Shown in pieces: positions 42,590 through 52,823 of a stretch of 64,000 nucleotides of DNA. A program made the position numbers and the translations under genes. Under the pieces are notes generated by a model. It had not been told where the DNA came from. It saw only the letters and a list, made by a program, of their open reading frames with translations, and did no database searches. The DNA is taken from contig OX459097.1 of NCBI GenBank assembly GCA_949775045.1, positions 12,122,695-12,186,694 of the forward strand, in the 5' to 3' direction. The first letter of the stretch is position 1; each line of letters begins with the position of its first letter. The DNA is from Metridium senile. Lineage: Eukaryota; Cnidaria; Anthozoa; Actiniaria; Metridiidae.

Positions 42590-45500
42590 TCACATCAAAT
42601 AAGTTAGCCAGTAATAGATATTATAGGTTCCAAAAAGAAGCGGAAACATTATACGAGCAACAAAGTCCACCCAATAACCAACAAACTTTCTCTCGTCGTA
42701 CTCTTCTTCATACTCGAGACCACTGCCTTTTGCTGAGCGTTTCTTTCCAATCATTACATCACATGTCTTGTATGCGATCATACACTCAACAAGAGCGCAG
42801 AAGATGAAGATAAACGAGACTATTAGATACCAGTCAAGGGCTTTAGGATAGCTAACTTTAGGCATCGCTTCGTTGATGGTTCCCATGAGGAACATGATGG
42901 TAAGAATTGTTGTGATTCCCAGTGCCATTCGATTGCCGATGTCTTGTCGTTCCATCCAGAACATTATCCAGCTTAACAAGACAATGACGATATCAGGTAC
43001 ATACATTTGCATCATGAAGTAGCCAAGCCGACGCTGGAAGGTAAAGTCTACGTTGATGGCTGAGAAAACACCTGTGAGATATAGAACGTGAGAAAGAAAA
43101 GTTTAGTGTAGTTTATTTAATCACAATAATAGAGTTAAGCAGAATCAGTCTTTTCGTTCAAGTTGTCACGAATGCAGAAGGTTGGGACCGCGAAGGGATA
43201 GAAAAGGGATAGAAAAATAGGAGGGGAGGAAGGAAGAGTGGAAGTAAGACTGGAGGGGAAGGATGGTAAAAGTAAACTTTACTTTACTGAGGAAGAACTC
43301 AAGCATGTTAAGGCCTCACAGGTTCTAGCCAGTGTTTCACGAAAAAACGTTTTTATTTGTCATTGCCACAAAACTCATGTGATTTTAATAAAAATTAGTA
43401 TATTGACAGATCTCGGGCTGCACAGAACTGAACTTGGAGAGTTTGGTTATTACTTACTGTTAGGGAGATATTTTGTAAAACAGGTCACGTGACCATATTT
43501 TTTGCATAAAATCCCCTTATATCTCCCTACCAGTAAGTGATTACCAAACTCTCCAAGTTCAGTTCTGTGAAGACTTTGGCGAGAAGTACATTTAATGTAT
43601 AAGTTTAATCTATTTATTCAAACTCGCGACCGCATTTTAAAATGAAAAAAGAAATCCCTTATCCATCTAAACTGGTCACGTGACCATCCCTAAGTCAAAA
43701 CTAAAATATTAGGAACAGCAGCAGCCCGAGATCTATCAATATACCAATTTTTATTAAAATCAGATGAGTTTTGTGGCAATGACAAATAGAAACGCGTGCA
43801 ACAGCTAGGGGGAGAACGGAAAGAACAAAGCAAATAAGGGACTGGTCATAAAGTATGGGGGGGGGGGGGTGGGGGGGGGGGGGGGTGGGCGGAAAAAATG
43901 GTGGGGTGGGCCATAATTTTTGAGCATGAAAAAGGGGGTGGGTCATGAAAAATTAAGCAATGCACTAGGGGAATTTGGGGGTAATTGTGGTGCATTGTAT
44001 AGAGGTGGGCTGCGTGTAACTATGCATAGACTAAAGGGTGGGCCAATAAAAGTCATTCCTTGGGAATTCTGAATTTTCTGAGGATTTTAGGAGTTTACGG
44101 AAGCTAACTTCCATAAGTTAGATTTAATAAAGAGAGAACACAATATCGTATCAAAGATACCGTATGCAACCTTGAAAACAATACCATTATCATAAATGAT
44201 ATTGTGGGAGAAGTATATAACCAGAGTTTATACAAGACTTTGATTAGCGCGCGAGATTTTTTTCATTTTTTTAACAGGTTGAGATTGTAACAGAACAATA
44301 GGGCAAATCTTTGATACGTGAAGATCATGAATGTAATATATACAAACTATCGCTAACCTGTAGAATACGTTTCATTCTTGCTCCCTGTACTGGTAGAAAC
44401 CAGATCAAACTGGGACAAGGACTTCATGCCAACTGTTACTGAATCACCCTCCTTCCACTTGTAGATGACTTCCGATATTGGATAACTGTCTGAAAAGAAC
44501 ATACGATGTACACTGTGAAAATCACATTAATCTAATGCCCTGCTTCGAGTTCATTTCATGTCGTCTTAAAACCCCGGGGATGGACTCCTTTCAGTCCAAG
44601 TTGTAGAGGGGATCGGCAGAGGTTTTGAAAACGGAAAAAGGTACGCTCAGATCAAAATAACTGTTAAAGCCTTGGTGATTTCAACCCCTAAAAGTTACGG
44701 CTGTACGTGCTATGTTCTTGCCAGCCAAGCTTACTTTTAGCAATTAACGCCATGCAGTGCAGAGTAAAATGGCTGCACTATCGACTTACAATGCTTGAGA
44801 ACGGTCCCGTGTTACATATATGAAAAGTTATTCTAATAATTTTTCATGTGTAACACGGCCGGGACCGCTCTCGAGCATTGTAGGGCGATAGTGCAACCAC
44901 GTTGATTGTACGAAAGATTAGCACTATGAAACACTGACGGTTCATGGCCTGTCACAGCTAGGTCTGCGTTTGTTACTTCCACATTCAGGGGTTCTTTCCA
45001 AAATGCATGTTAGTGAGTGTAGTGTGGAGAGACGTAGCTTACAAGCGCCTATTGAGAGTAGCCAGTAGAGAGACGTAGCCTACAAGCGCCTACAGCTTTC
45101 CTAAAAGACGCAGAATACTATAATAATTCACGGGTTTACAACGGTCACAAATTTTCTTTTTCAAAACGTACTTACAGCTTCCAAAGACAAGGGAGCATTT
45201 CTGTTCGTCTGCCGGAAAGGAACGTAGATCCATTAAACACTCTGCAGTCACTTTTGCCCTACAAGACATCAACATCGTTTAAGTTTCAAGAAGAGAGACA
45301 AAGAGTTCCTCACTCACTCTCGGTCCTCTCGTCCACAGCTTTCCTTGCCTCAGAAATCCCGCAGAAACTTATACTTAAAAAATTGTTTGCGAATAAAAGT
45401 TTACTGATGTCCACACAAGATGAAACGGTGAAAAATACAATTACTTACAATCGGCTGTATGAAATTTGTCCATCAGGAGCTAAAGACAGCATACTTCTTA

Positions 45501-47354
45501 TCTCTTCATCTGGCTCACCAAGGTTAGATTCTCTAGCATTCTGACAGTACGGGGCTGGCATCCATATATTAGATATGGCTGAGCCTTTGAGCGACAGAGT
45601 CTTGTTGAGTTTACCAGCTAGGCGATCGTCCGTCCAGTAGAGACGGAAATACATGAATACCTTGTATTCCTGCGCACATAAATGGTGGTTGTAAGTGAGG
45701 TGCAATAAAGAAACTAGACATACCTCCCCGTCATGCAATTTCGTTAAGCTTGCATTTAGGGGGGGAGGGTGGACTTAAGGTGGGTTACGTATCGAAAAAA
45801 AAAAAAGGTCCGATCGCTTTTCGTAAATAAATAGCCACGCTATTTTCCGATTTATGTTAAAAATGACTTACGCTAGACAAGTTTATAAATTATGAATTAC
45901 AAAAAACTCGGGGATCGCTTTTTAATTCGGGGGAGGGGGAGGGGGTTGTTGTCCTTACCATGCTTGTTTCTTCAATATTGGCAAAAGATGAGACGTAGAT
46001 ACCAACAGACATTTCCAGTGGTGGACCTGGTAAATAAAATACAAGCAGGAGTAGGGTGTGAAGATTTTGTCGAACAGATTTTGGCTTAACAAGTTAACGT
46101 TTATTTCCATTCTTTCTCTCTTTCAATTTCTCTCTAGCTCTCTTTTATCCTCTTTCGTTTTTTCCTTTCTCTCGTTCATTAAAACATACTTTCTTTTTTT
46201 TTTTCTCCTTTTTTGTGACTTTATAACTCCGTCAGAATGATAATATTGATAATAAAAATTAAATGACTATGAAAAGCTCACGACACGAACGCAGTCAAGG
46301 CACGACAAGGCACATCAAAATTCTAGAAACATCACGGTCGCGGCAAGGCACGTACACGGCACTGAACATTTCACAGTCATACGAAATCTGCTCTATGGTG
46401 GTATAATAATATAATGGTGATCGTCATAATAAATCGATGGTGATGGTATCCATGGCAATGATAACAAGGTGGTGGTCATGGTGATGATGCTGGTGGTGAT
46501 GGTAATGGTGATGATTAAATAGAAATAATGATCAATTTGATGATCATGACGATGGTAGTGGCGATGATGAAAATGATGATCTTGGTGATAAAAAATGATT
46601 ATGAAAATCATAAGACGACAGCAATGAGAGAGCTGGTCACATCATAAAAAGAGGTTCTGACGCCTTTTCTGTCGCCTTTCAAACATTGTCATTAAAGTGC
46701 AACAAACCCCTACGAGATAATCAAACGTATAGTCTTACCACCATCATTTGGTCTTGTTTCTTTGTCGTAGCCAGCAAGCAATATGTCCATCACAGAGTGA
46801 TTGGACCCTAATACACTATAACAAAAACAATTTTGCTGTACGGTAAATAGACATTAAAAAGGAAAATATGGCATAGTATTGAAGATATAATTGACAATGA
46901 ACCCTTATCAATGAAACCCATTGTAATTTTTCACTAGTATCAAATGAGTTCTATGAGTTCATTTCTTACTTAGAGAATAAAGGCAAATATAATAATTCTC
47001 AGAAAATGGGTTTCCAATCTGATTCATCATTGCATTGGCCATTGAAATGGCATCCAGGCGAGATATCAAACGGTGCAAACAAGCTATGTGCATAAAAATA
47101 TAGACTGAATCTCAGCACTATCAAATAATAAAACAATAAACCATGGAAAGTGCTGGAACGATTTGTATTCATGAGCTAGTCTTGCAGCGAATGAATGGTT
47201 TGATGCAAAGCAAGGAGTGAATAAGAATCGATCAAGCACTTTCCATGGAACAATCTCTATATTTTATTTATTTACTCATTCATTCATTCGTTTATCTATT
47301 ATTTATAGATTTATTTATTTATTTATTTATTTATTCATTCATTCATTCATTCAT

Positions 47355-47389
<35 letters not shown>

Positions 47390-47482
47390 TTCATTCATTC
47401 ATTCATTTATTTATTTATTTATTTATTCATTCATTCATTCATTCATTCATTCATTCATTCATTCATTCATTCATTCATTCAT

Positions 47483-47525
<43 letters not shown>

Positions 47526-47615
47526 TTCATTTATTTATAAATTCATTTATTTATTTATTTACCTGGCAATACAGTTCAAAAATAAACCAAAAACCACGAT
47601 ACGATGATTCCTCAT
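42590..47615 (-). CDS. Cys-loop ligand-gated ion channel subunit, glycine/GABA-receptor-like
   Basis: Exons, 5' to 3': 47563-47615, 46739-46815, 45959-46026, 45449-45669, 45176-45258, 44358-44489, 42590-43071. Phases agree; 371 residues, short for the family because the M3-M4 loop is small. Residues 1-17 (MRNHRIVVFGLFLNCIA) form a signal peptide. The extracellular domain has IWMP, the Cys-loop CLMDLRSFPADEQKC with 13 residues between cysteines, and FGSYSYPISEVIYKW. M1 is FMMQMYVPDIVIVLLSWIMF, M2 NRMALGITTILTIMFLMG, M3 LDWYLIVSFIFIFCALVEC, M4 IMFPLLFGTYNIYYWLTYLM. Sequons: NHS, NKT, NET. Pentameric plasma-membrane channel gated by a small transmitter; ligand unknown. The Pro-Ala before the M2 Arg of typical anion channels is replaced by Gly-Asn, so ion choice is open. 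Confidence 0.95.
43348..43794. mobile_element. Nested inverted repeats in the last receptor intron
   Basis: The outer arms CGTTTTTATTTGTCATTGCC and mirror run about 75 bases each. Inside lies a second pair, 43421-43569, with arms CACAGAACTGAACTTGGAGA of about 50 bases. A G-rich run follows at 43858-43890. Confidence 0.75.
44767..44897. mobile_element. Inverted-repeat element with arms of about 55 bases
   Basis: GCTGCACTATCGACTTACAA through GGTCCCGTGTTACAT is mirrored on the right with a few mismatches. It lies between two receptor exons. Confidence 0.7.
47271..47560. repeat. ATTT/ATTC tetranucleotide microsatellite
   Basis: About 70 units alternate in blocks of TTTA and TTCA. It ends exactly at the receptor exon 1 donor, whose GTAAATAAAT belongs to the array. 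The 107- and 120-residue Ile/Leu/Phe/Ser open frames are translations of the repeat. Confidence 0.95.
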
Positions 47616-47774
47616 GTTTCTGCAAAATAACCACAAACAATTAATCTACTCTTATCTTTTTATTTTTCCTTCATTAAATTTGCACGAGTTGGTCATCCCA
47701 GCTCAGACTAAACTCAAGAGGACACAATTAAACAGCATGCCATCTCAGCCTCTCCATGCTTTCTATCAGAGTAA

Positions 47775-49963
47775 GAGGGTCCACAATAGGGGTTCTCAAT
47801 CCCGCCATCCCGCTCATTTTTGCCGGCAATCCCGCCATCCCGCACGTGTTAATATCACAATCCTGATCCCGCAATTTTTCTAAGTTAATTATTAATTAAA
47901 TATTAAAACGCTAAAAAGTTTTTTATTGAGAATAAAGAATGCTGCAGTCCCGTATCCCGCAGCAAATTAATGTTATATCCCGAATTAAACTCGCCACCTA
48001 AAAAACACGAAATCCCGATCCCGCTTGGAATTCAGAATCCCGCATGCCGTCAAGGTTTAAGGTGGCTCGACTGAGTATTTTTGAAGGGCCACCGTCGCTG
48101 TTTGATCGCAAAGTACGTCGCGCGTAGAAAAATAATTTCAAATTAATTTCCATAGCGAGTTCAGGCATAGACTGAAGTTTGTTCTGATGTTTCAAATATT
48201 GCAATCGGAACTAGCAATAATTTTTTATGATAGAAAAGTAGTTTTGACAAATACGACAATTTAAGGCGAAATAGAGTTTTCTATAAAACCGCATTGATTG
48301 TTTCACAAACTTCAGATCAAGGTCTTCGTTGTTGCTGAAAATAAATCATTTATATGGAGGCATTTTTGAATAAAACGCTTTTAAACATTTGCACAACAAA
48401 TAAATTGCTTTTGGTCTCATTTGGTCAACAAATGTCTTAGTTATCCGTCTGGCGAACATGAACGAAATCGCTTCAGGCTATTAGGACATACATGATTTTT
48501 CGTTTGGTGAGATATAACTGCACTTTTTCTTCTTTTGTCTAATATTGCACACATTTTTACAAAATATTTCAAAACTTAAAATTTCCTTGAAGAATTTTTT
48601 TCTTACTGCAGCATTGGCTTTTTGAAATAGTTACTCGTCGAGCCCTGTAGTTTTATGACCATTGATAGATTGAAAGATATCGAAAATAATTTTCAAAATA
48701 GGTAAACTTTTCGACTGCTTACTCAAGGCTCGCATTGTTTTGGTTGTCCGAGATCGCTATTGTCTATAGTTTTTACTCAAGATGTGAATTCCGATATGCA
48801 TTGTCACCTCACAGACAACACTTGACTACCGTTCGTTTATAGCCGAGTAGCTCCGAGTGTGATCGTTTGAATATTATATTATAATGACAAAGGACGGTAA
48901 CGCAATTCCAGCTGATATGCTGTACTTCGAATCTTTGCCCAGTGATTTTTCGCTTTTTATCAAGTTTAGTTAGAGGCATGTTATTGGAAGTACTACATAT
49001 CAGCTGGAATTACGTTACAAGCACCCATCGTAACCGTCCTTTGTCATTTATAATATAATATTCAAGCGATCACATTCGGAGCTGCTCGGCTAACTAACGG
49101 TAGTCAAGTGTTGTTTGTGAGGTGACAATGCATATCGGAATTCACAACTTGAGTAAAAAATATAGACAATAGCGGTCTCGAACAACCAAAACAATGCGAG
49201 CCTTGAGTAAGCGGTCGAAAAGTTTACCTATTTTGAAAATTATTTTCGATATCTTCCAATCTATCAATGGTCATAAAACTGCAGGGCTCGATGAGTAACT
49301 ATTTCAAAAAGCCAATGCTGCGGTAAGAAAAAAATTCATCAAGGAAATTTTAAGTTTTGAAATAGCGCAGTTATATCTCACCAAACGAAAAATCATGTAT
49401 GTCCTAATAGCCTGAAGCGATTTCGTTCATGTTCGCCAGACGGATAACTAAGACATTTGTTGACCAAATGAGACCAAAAGCAACTTTTTCTGAGCTTTTG
49501 TAGTGATGTTTTTGATCAAGTGAAATGGATGCTTGATTAATTTAATTTATTTGTTGTGAAAATGTTTAAAAGCGTTTTATTCAAAAATGCCTCCATATAA
49601 ATCTTTTATTTTCAGCAACAACGAAAACCTTGATCTGAAGTTTGTGAAACAATCAATGCAGTTTTATAGAAAACTCTATTTCGCCTAAAATTGTCGTATT
49701 TGTCAAAACTACTTTTCTATCATAAAAAATTATTGCTAGTTCCGATTGCAATATTTGAAACATCAGAACAAACTTCAATCTATGCCTGAACTCGCTATGG
49801 AAATTAATTTGAAATTATTTTTCTACGCACGACGTACTTTGCGATCAAACAGCGACGGTGGCCCTTCAAAAATACTCAGTCGAGCCACCTTAAGCTCGGC
49901 TCCCGCATCCCGACTTCAAAAAAAGGCTTATCCCGCATACCGCCAAACCTATTGTGGACCCTC
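47775..49963. mobile_element. Outer inverted-end element with TCCCG repeats, GAGTAA flanks
   Basis: The ends GAGGGTCCACAATAGG and CCTATTGTGGACCCTC are mirrors, and GAGTAA lies directly outside both (47769-47774 and 49964-49969), a 6-base target duplication. The body before and after the nested palindrome is made of degenerate ATCCCG units. No coding capacity is seen. Confidence 0.7.
48061..49889. mobile_element. Near-palindromic element of about 1.8 kb, TTAA-flanked
   Basis: It begins GGTGGCTCGACTGAGTATTT and ends with the mirror. TTAA flanks both sides (48057-48060 and 49890-49893), as for piggyBac-type insertions. The arms are about 870-900 bases around a centre near 48975, with a loop of about 60 bases. 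The right arm has about 65 extra bases near 49490-49555. Arms differ at scattered sites only. It is nested in the element at 47775-49963. Confidence 0.85.
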
Positions 49964-51414
49964 GAGTAACGCATGGCAATCAACATGCATCGTGGCCACA
50001 AACAAACAAAATAGAAAATATACCACAAGCATTTCAAAACATATCAAAAACAAAGAAAATTTTTCTTATAGTTACATTAACTATATAGCTAACAACGACA
50101 ACTAACTTATTATATACGTCTTATTCAGTCAGTTTAATGTATAATGATCGCTTGATTTTCTTTACTCGATCCAGTCCTACTCCTGCGATATTTTTTACTC
50201 GTCTGTAAAAAAAAGTGATAACAGTGATGCAAAATGGATCGTGAAAAATTTGTCCCACAAATAGTTGTTACATTTGAACTTTGAAGACGAAACTTTAGAT
50301 ATACAACTTCTTTTCCGCAGAAGTAATCAGGCTTTTGTTTATCGAAACAAAACCAAATCAATATTGCATATTGGTCTTTACTTTTCCTCAAAGTACCAAC
50401 CACACTTTCAGTTTATTCATAACTGAAAATGTTGCAGAATTTAGTCTTTTTATTCCAATCCAATTTTAGTTTGAAGACAAGTAATAATATTATTATACAC
50501 TGCACAAATACACACATATCGTAAAGCTAACGTTCACTTGTGTGTTAGCAATTAAGCAAGAGTTATGTATACTTTACGAACAATTATTGAATCTTTAAAA
50601 AATATAAAAACTATTACAAGAGTTAGCTTTAAACCAGCATTAACTTAAGAGTTTTGTAGTGATAATGTTGATATAAATAAGTTGAATTAACAAATTAAAC
50701 GCATGCAACAAACAAAAAACATGTAATTAAACAAATTGTAAAGTTTCTTGAAAAGGTTTTCGCAATGCCAGTTTAAATCTTATCACTGAACAATTAACAG
50801 AAGCAAGAAACGTACCTGTTAGTAAGTTAAGCACAGATGAAGATTGAAGATAAAAACTATGGCTTGAAACGGCAGACTTTGCACGGCGTTTTAGACACCG
50901 TTGTATGATGAGTGAAGTTCGTTCCGATGCATGTATAAACCCCTTAGGGACTCGAATAACAAAAACTTCATCGATGTTAAGCTGTGCTTAAAACAAAAGA
51001 ACACAAAAGACTTAACCCTTTATTGAAATTTATAATACTGCCTAATACTTTTCATATTTTAAAACAATGATTCGAAGCGGTGTGCGATTGTAGCCGGTTG
51101 GGCGCCGACATGTACATAGCTGCCGAAACTAAAAAAGTAAAAGTTTCCCGGTGTGACGGGCGTACAAGGGCGATAAGCAAAAGGTTTCAATAAAGCCCCT
51201 AAGTTTAGACAAAAAAGAAAGAAGAAGAAGAGAGAAAGAAAGTAAGACAAGACAAGACAAGACAAGACAAGAAAGTAAAAAAAGAGAAAAGATCAAGAAA
51301 TAGAGAAAGAAAACAGAGAGACAGAGAGACAGAAAGCTGAAGACAATGAAGAAGGAAAGATATAAAAGGAAAGAAAAGCAAGAAAACGAAGAAAGAATGT
51401 AACGATAGAAAGAG

Positions 51415-51530
51415 AAGGAAGGAAGGAAGGAAGGAAGGAAGGAAGGAAGGAAGGAAGGAAGGAAGGAAGGAAGGAAGGAAGGAAGGAAGGAAGGAAGGAG
51501 GAAGGAGGAAGGAGGGAAGGAAGTTAGGAA
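51415..51530. repeat. GGAA microsatellite
   Basis: About 25 AAGG units flanked by purine-rich, decayed versions of the same repeat; the GACAA array near 51247-51272 belongs to the same purine tract. Confidence 0.95.
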
Positions 51531-52084
51531 AGATAAGGAAGTTAGGAAAGATAAAAGAAAGTGAGAAAAAGGAAAGAATATTAAAAGGAAAACTTAAAAG
51601 GAGTATGTAAAGAAGAAAGAAAATATTTTTTTTTATCTAAACTATCGATCTAATACCTGTATTTAATTGGCTTCTTTCGTACCAAGCGAAAAGATCGACT
51701 GGTTGGTCTTCCTTTTACTGAAACTGAAATACAAGAAAACTGAACTGTACACATAATCTTTTGGGCAGAAAAAACTGTCAATCATCCACAAGCATGTTGA
51801 CCGCATAACTATATAATCAAGGAATTTTTGCAAAACACTATTAAACACTTTTCAAAAGACAAATAATTTATAATATAATCGGATTTAAAATAATCATATA
51901 ATGTAAATGACCGCGTTAAGGTTTGTGGATGACCATTTCTCGACCGCAAAAAGCACCGATAATTAAATCAATGCATCGACTGTAACTCACTGCAAAATCG
52001 ACTGAGCATGAGTTGTAGTTACTCAAGTATCTGTGTATAGCCAATTTGAGTTTGAAGTCATCTTTTTCCATATGTGACCAATAC

Positions 52085-52390
52085 TTAGGGTCTTAAAATA
52101 TAATTGACGAGAAGGTGCTACCGTTGTAATTACTTCTGCAAATGGTTAGACATGCATTCACGTCTTCTCAGATAACGATTTTAAATCGGAGGTCATGTCT
52201 CTCCAACACTCAACACATTGTAAAGGAGGGACGTAAAAAAAACACACCACTATTCAACTAAGAGTAGGGCACGGAGCTCCCGGTGGTGTGGTCTGACCTA
52301 TCATCATGACTACGGGGCCCACAGTAATTGGTGCCAGTAAGCTGTTATTGTATCCCTGCCTTCGTATGTAGAAAAAAGCTAATAAAATAA
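52085..52390 (+). mobile_element. SINE body/tail fragment
   Basis: TAGGGTCTTAAAATATAATT, then GTCTTCTCAGATAACG, GGAGGGACGTAAAA, CACCACTATTCAACTAAGAG and GGCACGGAGCTCCCGGTGGT. It shares its first half with the SINE copies near 35590 and 36200. The tRNA-like head is missing. Confidence 0.6.
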
Positions 52391-52823
52391 AAATAACGTA
52401 CACAGCTAAAATAATTCACAAATTAAATTTTAATAATTGTCGTTATAATTATATATTGCTAAAATGCTTGCAGTTTTTATAAAGAAAAAAAAAAATATTA
52501 GGATTTATTTTATAAAAAACTCCGAAGTACTCAGTTTCCCATCATGCTTTATTGTAGAAAATGGCGCTCATGTACATCGTTACCTTATTTAGGCATGATT
52601 GCAAGCGCACTACCATATTTGGTTTCACAGGGCGCGCGCTTCTCCTAATATGGTTTCGCGCGTCAAATTACATCACAAAGCTTACTAAATTAGTTTGTTG
52701 AAGGCTTTTATGTATGTCGGACTGTTTTTGAAAAGCGCACAAACAAACTTTTAAAATTGATCAATCGAAATGTTAAAAAAAATAGCTGATTTTGATTTGT
52801 ATTTTTACTGAGAAGAATTTATA

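Larger units (their letters stand above)
49970..52823. other. Intergenic region, no supported gene
   Basis: Between the receptor and the coiled-coil gene. A possible 5' untranslated exon of the receptor could end at the good donor GTACGT on the minus strand near 50816, but nothing else supports it. A GGAA microsatellite (51415-51530) and a SINE tail (52085-52390) are listed separately. Confidence 0.45.

Noticed and set aside
47217..47607. Two overlapping frames rich in Ile, Phe, Leu, Ser and His
   Set aside because: Pure translations of the ATTT/ATTC microsatellite.
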